Source: JAPOXR01 sp964291445
Lineage (GTDB): Bacteria; Pseudomonadota; Alphaproteobacteria; Rhodobacterales; Rhodobacteraceae
Length of the DNA: 64,000 nt
Reading direction: 5' to 3'
Assembly (NCBI GenBank): GCA_964291445.2
Contig: OZ219862.1
Span: forward strand, 496,001-560,000
Below, in pieces: positions 18,195 to 26,388 of the stretch; within the stretch, counting starts at the first letter, position 1, and each line of letters opens with the position of its first letter. Below the pieces are notes generated by a model. That model had not been told where the DNA came from and made no database searches. It was given only the letters and a program-made list of their open reading frames with translations. Both the position numbers and the translations under genes were made by a program.

Positions 18195-18252
18195 CAGGAA
18201 CGATTGGCAATCATTGTGGGCCGGCCCTTGACCTGTTCGTCCGCCAGGAACG
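18156..18252. repeat. Imperfect 50-bp-period tandem duplication at the rarD start
   Basis: Segments 18156-18202 and 18206-18252 match at 41 of 47 positions, including a 22-base perfect core (18171-18192 and 18221-18242). The copy nearer rarD contains the start codon; the outer copy has GC in place of AT at that point and so lacks it. Confidence 0.85.
18194..18214 (-). CDS. Six-codon micro-ORF coupled to rarD (possible leader peptide)
   Basis: ATG at 18214 opens MIANRS and stops at TGA (18196-18194), whose A is the first base of the rarD ATG. A purine-rich AAGGGC lies upstream, contributed by the duplicated segment. The arrangement would allow translational coupling to rarD. Whether it is translated is unknown. 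Confidence 0.3.
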   Translation of the reverse strand: MIANRS

Positions 18253-18281
18253 GCCGGCCCTGCCGTCCGGCGGGGCCGGTC
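18252..18281 (-). terminator. GC-rich hairpin after sodB
   Basis: Arms CCGGCCC and GGGCCGG, extended by a GU and a GC pair, enclose an 11-12 nt loop about 30 bp beyond the sodB stop. No T-run follows on the minus strand, so Rho-independent termination is only possible, not shown. Confidence 0.3.
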
Positions 18282-18310
18282 TTGTCGTCAGAATGTCGGC
18301 AGGAGCGTGT

Positions 18311-18919
18311 CTACGAACCGGACATCCGGCTGGCGACGTTCTCCCAATTGACCAGATTGTCCAGGAAATTCCCGAGATATGCCGGCCGCTTGTTGCGGAA
18401 ATCGATGTAATAGGAATGCTCCCAGACATCGCAACCCAGCAGGGCGGTCTGGCCATGGCAGAGCGGGTTGACACCGTTCTCGGTCTTGGCAACCGACAGG
18501 CTGCCATCGTCATTCTCGACCAGCCAGCACCAGCCGGAACCGAACTGTCCGACCCCGGCCGCCGAAAAGCTGCTCTTGAATTCGTCCACGGAACCGAAGG
18601 AATCGACGATCCTGCTCTCCAGTTCCGATGGCATGCCAGTCCGGCCGGGACCCATCATTTGCCAGAATTGCATGTGGTTCCAGTGCTGGGACGCGTTGTT
18701 GAAAACACCGCTCTGTGCCACCGCGCCGGATTCGTAGGAGCCGACAACAATCTCCTCCAGGGATTTCGATTCCCACTCCGTGCCGGAAATCAGCTTGTTG
18801 CCGTTGTCGACATAGGCCTTGTGATGAAGCGTGTGGTGAAATTCCATGGTTTCCCTGGACATGCCGTACTCTGCCAGAGCGTCATGGGCATATGGTAGAT
18901 CGGGAAGGCTGAATGCCAT
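18311..18919 (-). CDS. sodB: Superoxide dismutase, Fe type
   Basis: Cytoplasmic enzyme that dismutates superoxide to oxygen and peroxide. The 202-aa protein begins MAFSLPDLPYAHDAL after a strong ribosome site (AAGAGGAA), so the longer upstream open frame is discarded. Metal ligands are H28 in EFHHTLHHKAYV, the histidine of SQHWNHMQFW, and the D and H of DVWEHSYY. The glutamine in NNASQHWNH, the residue next to the metal in Fe-type enzymes, and RNKRPAYL support iron rather than manganese. Likely monocistronic. Confidence 0.95.
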   Translation of the reverse strand: MAFSLPDLPYAHDALAEYGMSRETMEFHHTLHHKAYVDNGNKLISGTEWESKSLEEIVVGSYESGAVAQSGVFNNASQHWNHMQFWQMMGPGRTGMPSELESRIVDSFGSVDEFKSSFSAAGVGQFGSGWCWLVENDDGSLSVAKTENGVNPLCHGQTALLGCDVWEHSYYIDFRNKRPAYLGNFLDNLVNWENVASRMSGS

Positions 18920-18996
18920 TGCTGTTTCCTCTTGCTGATATTTGCACCGCCTCCAGGCCAGCGTCTCTTCGCCGACCAGGGACATTGCCTGTTCAA

Positions 18997-19350
18997 TTAC
19001 ACCGGCAGCAAGGCGACCGCAACGCACCGACCTTCGGCAAGCAGGACATTGAATGTGCGGCAGGCCGAGGGTGTCGGCATGGCTTCAACCTCGATTCCAC
19101 AATCGGTCAATTCCTTCCTGAAACCGGGCGGCAACGGCTCCATCTCGGCACCGGTGCCGACGATCAGCAGGTCGACATCGTCGCGCTGCCCGCGGATTCG
19201 TTCGGTGGAATCGTGTTCCGTCCACCCGGTCACCCCGGATGGCAGCACCATGACCGGACCATGGTGGACCTGCCCACCGATGCGGAAGAATCCCGGACCG
19301 TAGCCGTCGACCGGACGCCGCCCGGGGAATTGCTGCCGGGTCATCCTCAC
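18997..19350 (-). CDS. Mth938-like domain protein
   Basis: A 117-aa member of the Mth938/NDUFAF3-like family. Family motifs are VDGYGPGFFRIGG, LLIVGTGAEMEPLP and the C-terminal AMPTPSACRTFNVLLAEGR. Eukaryotic relatives help assemble complex I; the bacterial role is unsettled, but the gene usually follows secF in alphaproteobacteria. Here a TauE-like gene lies between. A GTG at 19350 overlaps the stop of that gene (GTGA), and an ATG at 19344 is an equally acceptable start. Confidence 0.88.
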   Translation of the reverse strand: MRMTRQQFPGRRPVDGYGPGFFRIGGQVHHGPVMVLPSGVTGWTEHDSTERIRGQRDDVDLLIVGTGAEMEPLPPGFRKELTDCGIEVEAMPTPSACRTFNVLLAEGRCVAVALLPV

Positions 19351-20129
19351 AACAATGCCTGCACGGGATTGGCCAGTCCGAGTGCCGCCGAGCCGGCAAT
19401 GATGAGATAGGCGACCATCCGGTAGCGCCCCTCGCCTTCCTGGCCAAACAGATAGCTGCCGCCAAGCAGGGTCAGGAAATAGATGATCGCAACCGCGGCG
19501 CCGGCCACCATCGGCTCAAATGTCAGGTGCCCCCGGATTGCCAGCATCGCCAGCAGCAGGAGATCGGCAATCAGCAGGTAGACGAACAGGTTGGCGCGGA
19601 TCACCTTCGGCGGCAACGGCCTGGCCAGGTAGAGCAGGATAACCGGTGGTCCCGGCAGGCCGGTCGAGCCGGCAAGTAATCCGCCAAGCCCGCCGATCCC
19701 GTAGACGGCCAGGTTGGTGTTGGTGCCCCGGTAGCGCCAGCCGGAGGCCATGATGGCGACCAGCGCCAGCGTCAGCCAGGATACCGCGTGGCGAAAGGAA
19801 TCGCCGCTAAGCGTCTCCAGCAGGGCAATGCCGAACGGAATTGCCAGTGCCGCCCCGAGGCTCAGGCGCCACAATTCTGCCGGGTTGGCATCAATTGCGA
19901 TCTTCCGAACCAGCAGGGATGGTCCGGCAATATCCATCATGCAGAGTATGATCAGCGCCCAGACCGGCTCGACCACCGAACTGGCAAAGGGCAGGAATAC
20001 CATGGCGGTGCCAAAGCCCGAAAAGCCACGCACCACGCCGGCCAGGGCAGCGCCCACCATGATCCACTGCAACTCGCTGCGCAGGTTCCAGAGGATTTCC
20101 ACGACCGGCAGGCTGGCAAGCTGCTCCAT
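19347..20129 (-). CDS. TauE/SafE family membrane permease
   Basis: A 260-aa inner-membrane protein with about eight hydrophobic helices. The family pattern is visible in GVVRGFSGFGTAMVFLP near the N-terminus and GGLGGLLAGSTGLPGPPVI at about residue 150. The family exports or imports sulfur- and carbon-containing anions such as sulfite or sulfoacetate; no substrate can be assigned. Its ATG shares a base with the secF stop (TGATG), and its stop overlaps the Mth938-like gene, so it is fully embedded in the sec operon. Confidence 0.88.
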   Translation of the reverse strand: MEQLASLPVVEILWNLRSELQWIMVGAALAGVVRGFSGFGTAMVFLPFASSVVEPVWALIILCMMDIAGPSLLVRKIAIDANPAELWRLSLGAALAIPFGIALLETLSGDSFRHAVSWLTLALVAIMASGWRYRGTNTNLAVYGIGGLGGLLAGSTGLPGPPVILLYLARPLPPKVIRANLFVYLLIADLLLLAMLAIRGHLTFEPMVAGAAVAIIYFLTLLGGSYLFGQEGEGRYRMVAYLIIAGSAALGLANPVQALL

Positions 20130-21097
20130 CAAGTTGCGTCGGACGAGAACTTGGTTCCGGCGTCCTTGTCCGGCTTCGACCAGTCCCTCTTCACCCCGAG
20201 CTGGAGCAGGATGTTGGTGGCAACGAATACCGAGGAATAGGTCCCGACGATCACCCCCCAGATCATGGCGAAGACGAATCCCCTGATGACGTCGCCGCCG
20301 AACACGAACAACGCCCCAAGCGCGATCAGGGTGGTCACCGATGTCATGACCGTGCGTGACAGCGTGTCATTGATTGAGAGATTCAGCACATCCCGCAGAT
20401 CCAACTTCTTCATCCGGCGGAGATTCTCCCGAACCCGGTCGAAGACGACCACCGTATCGTTGAGCGAGTAGCCGACAATGGTCAGCAGGGCGGCGATGAT
20501 GGCCAGGTCGAACTTGATCTGCAGGGCGCTGAAAATTCCGAGTGTAAGCACGACATCATGGACCAGCGCTGCAACCGCACCCAGCGAAAACTGCCATTCG
20601 AAGCGAATCCAGATATAGAACAGCACGGCGCAGATTGCCGACAACACGGCAATGATCGCCTTCTGGATCAGCTCGCCCGAGACTTTTGGCCCCACGGACT
20701 CGACCAGCGGAAACCGCATCGCGGGATCGATGCTCCTGAGCGCCTCCTCGATTCGGCGGACCGTTGTCGATGCCACCGCCTCGTCACCTTCCTGTGCTTC
20801 GAACCTGATCGAGGCCACGTTCTCGTCCGGGCCGAAGGAGATGTCGAACACCTCCGAAATCGCAACGTCGCCGAGATCGAGCTGGGAAATCACGTCACGG
20901 TACCGGCCCACATCGACTGGAAGTGTGCTCACGGTCCGGACCGTGGTGCCGCCGCGGAAGTCGATGCCGAAATTGAAACCGACCAGGATTGTCAGCACGA
21001 CCGACACCGCCATCGCCGCCAGCGACCCGATCATCGCCAAGCGGGCGAAGCGGAAAAAATTCCACCTTGTCTTGGCCGGTACCAGCCGCAACCTCAT
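20129..21097 (-). CDS. secF: Protein translocase subunit SecF
   Basis: Membrane subunit that, with SecD, uses the proton gradient to pull secreted proteins out on the periplasmic side. The 322 residues have six membrane helices. The first is followed by GFNFGIDFRGGTTVR, and the conserved NDTVVVFDRVRENLRR cytoplasmic motif lies between helices 4 and 5. It lies 74 bp after secD and overlaps the TauE-like gene by one base. Confidence 0.96.
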   Translation of the reverse strand: MRLRLVPAKTRWNFFRFARLAMIGSLAAMAVSVVLTILVGFNFGIDFRGGTTVRTVSTLPVDVGRYRDVISQLDLGDVAISEVFDISFGPDENVASIRFEAQEGDEAVASTTVRRIEEALRSIDPAMRFPLVESVGPKVSGELIQKAIIAVLSAICAVLFYIWIRFEWQFSLGAVAALVHDVVLTLGIFSALQIKFDLAIIAALLTIVGYSLNDTVVVFDRVRENLRRMKKLDLRDVLNLSINDTLSRTVMTSVTTLIALGALFVFGGDVIRGFVFAMIWGVIVGTYSSVFVATNILLQLGVKRDWSKPDKDAGTKFSSDAT

Positions 21098-21171
21098 GGC
21101 CGGCCTCCAGCGGAGGTTCCGAAGCCGGCCTGCCGGCCAACATGCTGGTGGTTGGCTTTCATGGCGTCACC

Positions 21172-22836
21172 CTAGACATTGATTCGCCGCGGGCGCTTCC
21201 ACCCGAACCAGACGATGATCATCAGCCTGGTCAGATAGATCGCCGAAAACACCGACGTCACGACCCCGATGCCCAACGTTACCGAAAACCCTCGCACCGG
21301 GCCCGAGCCGAAGGCAAACAGGATGACGGCGGCAATCAAGGTGGTGATATTGGCATCGAGGATCGCTGAAATCGCCCGCGTATAACCTTGCTCGATGGCC
21401 CCGGCGGGCCCTCGTGCGGTCCGCATTTCCTCCCTCATCCGCTCGAAGATCAGCACGTTGGCATCGACTGCCATGCCGATGGTCAGCACGATGCCAGCAA
21501 TTCCGGGCAAGGTCAGCGTGGCGCCAACCGTGGACAGCACGGCAAAGATCAGTACCAAATTCATGATCAGGGCGACATTGGCAAAGAGCCCGAACAACCC
21601 GTAGCTGGCCCACATGAAAGCCAGCACGGCAAGGAATGCCACCAGGCAGGCAATCTGCCCGGCATCGATGGAATCCTGACCCAGCTCCGGACCCACTGTC
21701 CGTTCCTCGAGGAACACCATGCCGGCCGGCAGGGCGCCCGCCCGCAGCAGGATTGCCAGTCGGTTGGAACTCTCGACCGTGAACCGTCCGGTTATGATCC
21801 CGGAGCCACCGGGAATATGGTCCTGGATGACCGGCGCCGAGATCACCTCGCCATCCAGGGCAATGGCAAAGGGGGAGCCGATGTTTTCCGCCGTGTAGTC
21901 GCCGAACTTGCGGGCACCGGAGGGGTTGAAGCGGAAACTGACGGCTGGAAGCCCGTTCTGATCGAAATCCGGCTGGGCATCGGTCAGCTGATCCCCCGAT
22001 ACCACCGGTTGTCGCTTCAGAATGTAGAACTGCCCGGGCTCGTCCAGCGACGGGTAGATCACGTTGCCGGCACCGGCCGGCGCCTCACCATCCGATGTGC
22101 GCCGCACCACCGGGTGGAATGTGAGCTTGGCCGTCGCCCCGATGATCTCCTTCAACTCCGCCGCCGAACCAATGCCGGGAACCTGGATGATGATCCGGTC
22201 ATTGCCCTGCCGCTGGATGGTCGGTTCCCTGGTGCCGACCTCGTCGACCCGGCGGCGGATGATCTCCAGCGACTGCCGCATCGTCCGGTCGTCGGTCGCC
22301 GCCTGCTCCTCCTCGGTGAGACGAACAACCAGCATGTCATTCTCGGCCGTCACCTCGATATCGGAAGCGGCAACCGAGGTCAGGCTGACAAGCGGTCGGG
22401 CCAGTTGGCTGACCGCATCGACCGCCAATTCGATCTGTTCCGGCTCCGAGACCAGCACCCGAAGCTCGTCCGGCGCCGACTCCTGCCGTCGAATCGGACC
22501 GATGGACGACCGGATGTCCCGCAAGGCGTCCCGGACATCCGGCCACATCGCGTCCAGTCTTTCGGAATAGACATCCTCCAGCCTGACTTCGGCCAGCAGG
22601 TGAGCGCCGCCACGCAGGTCCAGACCAAGATTGACCAGCGCCGATGGCAGCCAGCCGGGCCAGCCACCGGCTCGTTCCTCCACCTCGCTGGCGTTCAGCA
22701 GGCCGGCCTCGCCGAGGGCGGTCGCCTCGTTGTGGCCCTCCACCCGCTGGTAGAAGACATTCGGAAGCGCCAGGATCACGCCGAAGAGGCAGACCACCAG
22801 GACAATGACTTGCTTCCAGCGTGCGAATTGAAGCAT
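21172..22836 (-). CDS. secD: Protein translocase subunit SecD
   Basis: Partner of SecF in the Sec export machinery. The 554-aa protein has an N-terminal membrane helix, then the periplasmic P1 domain opening with LGLDLRGGAHLLAEV, and five C-terminal helices. IVLTIGMAVDANVLIFERMREEM carries the conserved D that participates in proton coupling. Length and order (yajC-secD-secF) are normal. Confidence 0.97.
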   Translation of the reverse strand: MLQFARWKQVIVLVVCLFGVILALPNVFYQRVEGHNEATALGEAGLLNASEVEERAGGWPGWLPSALVNLGLDLRGGAHLLAEVRLEDVYSERLDAMWPDVRDALRDIRSSIGPIRRQESAPDELRVLVSEPEQIELAVDAVSQLARPLVSLTSVAASDIEVTAENDMLVVRLTEEEQAATDDRTMRQSLEIIRRRVDEVGTREPTIQRQGNDRIIIQVPGIGSAAELKEIIGATAKLTFHPVVRRTSDGEAPAGAGNVIYPSLDEPGQFYILKRQPVVSGDQLTDAQPDFDQNGLPAVSFRFNPSGARKFGDYTAENIGSPFAIALDGEVISAPVIQDHIPGGSGIITGRFTVESSNRLAILLRAGALPAGMVFLEERTVGPELGQDSIDAGQIACLVAFLAVLAFMWASYGLFGLFANVALIMNLVLIFAVLSTVGATLTLPGIAGIVLTIGMAVDANVLIFERMREEMRTARGPAGAIEQGYTRAISAILDANITTLIAAVILFAFGSGPVRGFSVTLGIGVVTSVFSAIYLTRLMIIVWFGWKRPRRINV

Positions 22837-22931
22837 TTGGTGATTCCCGCAACAGCCTCAGGCAGTTCGCCCGGCGTCAGTTTCCGCCATGATCTATTTC
22901 CGCCCGACCGGCGGCGGTTGCCCGGACCCGT

Positions 22932-23240
22932 CTAGCCCGAATTGCTCAGGACCTGGGAAATCGTGCTGCGGACCGCCCGGACACGAACGCCTTCGGCCAG
23001 TTCGATCTCGATTTCGTTGTCATCCTTCAACTTCGAGATCTTGCCGATCAGCCCGCCCTGCGTCACCACCTGGTCGCCGCGGCGCAATGCTGCAACCATG
23101 GCCTTGTGCTGCTTGACCTTCTTCTGCTGTGGCCGGATCAGCAGGAAATACATGATCACGAATATCAGGATCAGCGGCACGAGGCTGGCGAAATTCAGCC
23201 CGCCAGTGCTGGCCTGTGCATATGCTGGATTGACAAACAT
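22932..23240 (-). CDS. yajC: Preprotein translocase subunit YajC
   Basis: A 102-aa SecDF-associated membrane protein. A single helix (about residues 18-37) is followed by the signature LLIRPQQKKVKQHKAM, and then a small cytoplasmic domain with GDQVVTQGGLIGKI. A good ribosome site (GGAGAGG) precedes the ATG. It is the first gene of the yajC-secD-secF run, and its promoter should lie in the 280-bp gap facing serS. Confidence 0.96.
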   Translation of the reverse strand: MFVNPAYAQASTGGLNFASLVPLILIFVIMYFLLIRPQQKKVKQHKAMVAALRRGDQVVTQGGLIGKISKLKDDNEIEIELAEGVRVRAVRSTISQVLSNSG

Positions 23241-23520
23241 TGCCTACCTCTCCTTCCGACGGTGCCGCACCGCCCTCAATGGGACGGAGGCCTGCTGTCT
23301 GTCCGGCCCCGAAAGCCCCGGAGGGCCTGCATGCCGCGCAACGGGCGGAAGCCTACCTATATCCGCAAGTCCCGGTTTGCAAATCGACTTGCCGGGAAAT
23401 CCACGGAAAAAGCGGGCCCGACGGCAGCCCCCGTTCGACCCTCTGCCCCGGTTTGAACTTGGTCAAGAATCCGTTTAGGGCATCTGCGACCGACGCTGGA
23501 ATTTCCGGATCAGGCCCGAA

Positions 23521-24813
23521 TTGCACGATATCCGCTACATCCGGGAGAACCCCGACGAATTCGACCAGGCACTCCGCCGGCGACGCCTGGAGCCGGCAGC
23601 GTCCAGGCTGATCACAATTGACGCGAGGCGGCGGCGCAGCATCGGCGATGCCGAATCCGCCCGCGCCAGCCGCAACTCGGCATCAAAGGAGGCCGGCCAG
23701 GCCCGGTCGGCAGGAGATCTCGACAGGTTCGAGGAATTGCGGGCTCGCATGGCTGCCGAGAAGGATGCCATCGCCAGGCTGGAAAGCGAGGCGGCTGCCA
23801 GCCGACAGGAACTTGACGACGAGTTGATGCAGATTCCCAACCTTCCATACCCGGATGTCCCCGACGGCGACAGCGAGGATGACAACCGGGAGTTGCATCG
23901 GTGGGGCGAGCAGCCCGAATTCGACTTTGCCCCGCTGGAGCATTACCAGATCCCCGGGGTCCGCCACGGAATGGATCAGGAAAGCGGCAGCAGATTGTCG
24001 GGATCGAGATTTGTCGTGCTGTCGGGATCGGTAGCCAGGATCCACCGCGCCCTCGCCCAACTCATGATCGACACCCATGTCGAAGAGAACGGGCTGATCG
24101 AAACCTGGACACCGGTCATCGTCCGCCAGGACATGATGCTCGGCACCGGACAGTTGCCGAAATTCGGTGAGGATTCCTACCAGTTGGCCGACGGCAAATG
24201 GCTGATTCCGACCGCCGAGGTCTCCCTGACCAACCTCGTCAACGGCATGATCGTCGAGGAGAACACACTGCCCCGGCGCTACTGTGCGCACACCCAGTGC
24301 TTTCGGTCGGAAGCCGGTGCCGCCGGCAAGGACACGGCCGGGATGCTCCGCCAGCACCAGTTCGAAAAGGTCGAGATGGTGTCGGTCACCAGGCCCGAGG
24401 ACAGCGAGGAGGAACAGCTGCGAATGGCCCGGTGTGCCGAGAAAATCCTGGAGATGCTGGAGTTGTGCTACCGGACGGTGACCTTGTGCACCGGCGATCT
24501 CGGCTTCGGGGCGAGACGGACCCTTGACATCGAGGTCTGGTTGCCAGGCCAGGACCGGTTCCGCGAGATCAGCTCGGTATCCACCTGCGGCGACTTCCAG
24601 GCCCGTCGCATGAATGCAAGATACCGGCCGGCCGGCGGCGGCTCGCCGCGGTTCCTCCATACGCTCAACGGCTCCGGGCTGGCGGTCGGGCGTTCGCTGA
24701 TCGCGGTGCTGGAAAACGGCCAGCAGGGTGATGGCAGCGTCAGGCTTCCCCGGGCGCTGGCCCCATACCTGCAGAACCGGCTCCTCCTGTCGCCGGATGG
24801 CGAACTCGCATGA
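23521..24813 (+). CDS. serS: Seryl-tRNA synthetase
   Basis: Class II synthetase that charges tRNA-Ser (and tRNA-Sec where present). The start is TTG, giving MHDIRYIRENPDEFD, the usual opening. The N-terminal ~105 residues form the antiparallel coiled-coil arm that grips the tRNA. Motif 2 is FRSEAGAAGKDTAGMLRQHQ and motif 3 is GSGLAVGRSLIAVLEN. It is 430 aa long. It begins a forward run with surE, pcm and the NlpD-like gene and is divergent from yajC. Confidence 0.97.
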   Translation: MHDIRYIRENPDEFDQALRRRRLEPAASRLITIDARRRRSIGDAESARASRNSASKEAGQARSAGDLDRFEELRARMAAEKDAIARLESEAAASRQELDDELMQIPNLPYPDVPDGDSEDDNRELHRWGEQPEFDFAPLEHYQIPGVRHGMDQESGSRLSGSRFVVLSGSVARIHRALAQLMIDTHVEENGLIETWTPVIVRQDMMLGTGQLPKFGEDSYQLADGKWLIPTAEVSLTNLVNGMIVEENTLPRRYCAHTQCFRSEAGAAGKDTAGMLRQHQFEKVEMVSVTRPEDSEEEQLRMARCAEKILEMLELCYRTVTLCTGDLGFGARRTLDIEVWLPGQDRFREISSVSTCGDFQARRMNARYRPAGGGSPRFLHTLNGSGLAVGRSLIAVLENGQQGDGSVRLPRALAPYLQNRLLLSPDGELA

Positions 24814-24964
24814 GGCTGCCCCGCATTGTCACATCCCCCGGGCAACCTTCCGGCAACCACCTTCCTCCACCTCACCGGGCCAGGCAACCGGGACAGTCGC
24901 CATCCGCCCCTTCCCAAGGCACGGCAATGACACCCTCCACAAAGTCGGGCAACCCGGTAGCAAC

Positions 24965-25747
24965 ATGCGAATCCTGATCACCAATGACGACGGCATCGAT
25001 GCCCCGGGGCTTGCCCTCATGCACGAGATTGCCACCGAAATTGCCGGCGAGACCGGCACCATCTGGACCGCGGCCCCGGCCACCGAACAGTCCGGCACCG
25101 GCCATGCGGTATCCTTTGTCAGCCCGATGATGCTGACGCGGCGGGGCGAGCGGCAGCTGTCTGTTCTCGGAACGCCTGCCGATTGCGTCATCGCCGGGCT
25201 GAAGGAGATGGGGGACAAACCCCCGGATCTGGTGCTGTCGGGCGTGAACAGGGGCAACAATTCCGGCGAAAACGCACTCTATTCCGGCACGGTCGGTGCG
25301 GCGCTGGAGGCATCGCTGCAAGGCGTCCGGGCGATCGCCCTGTCCCAGTATTACGGGCCGGACAACCGCGACCGTGAGGACCCGTTCGAGGCCGCGCGGA
25401 CTCACGGTGCCGCCGTGGTCAGGACGCTGCTGGACTCGGCTCCCTGGGAGAAGCGCCCCTTCATGCTGTTCTACAATGTCAATTTCCCGCCATGTCCGGC
25501 AGCAGATGTTGCCGGAACCAGGGCGGCGATGCTGGGCGCCCGTGCCGGGATGGGTTTCAAGGCCGTGCCCTGCAAATCGCCATCCGGGCGTTCCTTCATG
25601 TGGATGCAGTCGGGACCGCAAAATGCCGCCTCCGATCCAGGCTGCGACGTTGCGGCCAACCATGACAACCTGGTTTCGGTCACGCCGATGTGCGCCGATC
25701 TGACCGATCACGCGACGCTGGCGGGCATGACGGGGATGTTCCGGTGA
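24965..25747 (+). CDS. surE: 5'/3'-nucleotidase SurE
   Basis: Metal-dependent phosphatase acting on nucleoside monophosphates, associated with stress survival. Motifs are ITNDDGIDAPG at the N-terminus (metal-binding DD), SGVNRGNNSG at about residue 90 and YSGTVGAALEA. The start is ATG 24965; the open frame extends upstream but has no family similarity there. At 260 aa the length is typical. Its stop overlaps the GTG of pcm (GTGA). Confidence 0.96.
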   Translation: MRILITNDDGIDAPGLALMHEIATEIAGETGTIWTAAPATEQSGTGHAVSFVSPMMLTRRGERQLSVLGTPADCVIAGLKEMGDKPPDLVLSGVNRGNNSGENALYSGTVGAALEASLQGVRAIALSQYYGPDNRDREDPFEAARTHGAAVVRTLLDSAPWEKRPFMLFYNVNFPPCPAADVAGTRAAMLGARAGMGFKAVPCKSPSGRSFMWMQSGPQNAASDPGCDVAANHDNLVSVTPMCADLTDHATLAGMTGMFR

Positions 25748-26388
25748 CCCGAACTCCGGCAGAATTGGCCGAACTGACCGACATCATTCGCAGGAATGGC
25801 GTGACCAACCGCGATGTGCTCAGGGTGATCGGCATGATCGACCGCCGCGAATTCGTCGACGACATCTTCGCCGCCACCGCCCATGACGACATCCCGCTCC
25901 CCATCGACCGCGGCCAGACCATCAGCCAGCCGACAATCGTGGCCATGATGACAGAGGCGCTCGAGGTCAACCGGTCGCACCGGGTGCTCGAGGTCGGCAC
26001 CGGCTCCGGTTACCAGGCGCTGGTGCTGTCGCACCTGGTCTTTCACGTCTACAGCCTCGAGCGTCACCGCAGGCTGGCCAAGACCGCGACCAGCCTGATT
26101 GTCGAGCGCCACCGACGCAGCAACGTGACAATCGTCACCTGCGACGGCACGCAGGGACTGCCATCGGCGGCACCGTTCGACCGGATCATGGTCACGGCCG
26201 CATCGGAGGATGTGCCCCCGGTCCTGCTGGACCAGTTGAAGCCCGGCGGGCTGATGGTGTTGCCGGTGGCACGCTCGGAACGGGACCAGCGCCTATTGAA
26301 AATCGACAAACAGGCATCAGGTTTGGTATACACGGAGCTTGGAAGGGTAAGATTTGTTCCGCTGGTAGAAGGAGTCGACAATGAGTGA
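25744..26388 (+). CDS. pcm: Protein-L-isoaspartate O-methyltransferase
   Basis: Repairs damaged proteins by methylating isoaspartyl residues with S-adenosylmethionine. The 214-aa product starts at the GTG overlapping the surE stop. The SAM site VLEVGTGSGYQALVLS follows the PCMT motif RGQTISQPTIVAMM. The C-terminal LDQLKPGGLMVLPV is also typical. Coupled to surE, a pairing conserved from E. coli to alphaproteobacteria, and overlapping the next gene by eight bases. Confidence 0.95.
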   Translation: MTRTPAELAELTDIIRRNGVTNRDVLRVIGMIDRREFVDDIFAATAHDDIPLPIDRGQTISQPTIVAMMTEALEVNRSHRVLEVGTGSGYQALVLSHLVFHVYSLERHRRLAKTATSLIVERHRRSNVTIVTCDGTQGLPSAAPFDRIMVTAASEDVPPVLLDQLKPGGLMVLPVARSERDQRLLKIDKQASGLVYTELGRVRFVPLVEGVDNE

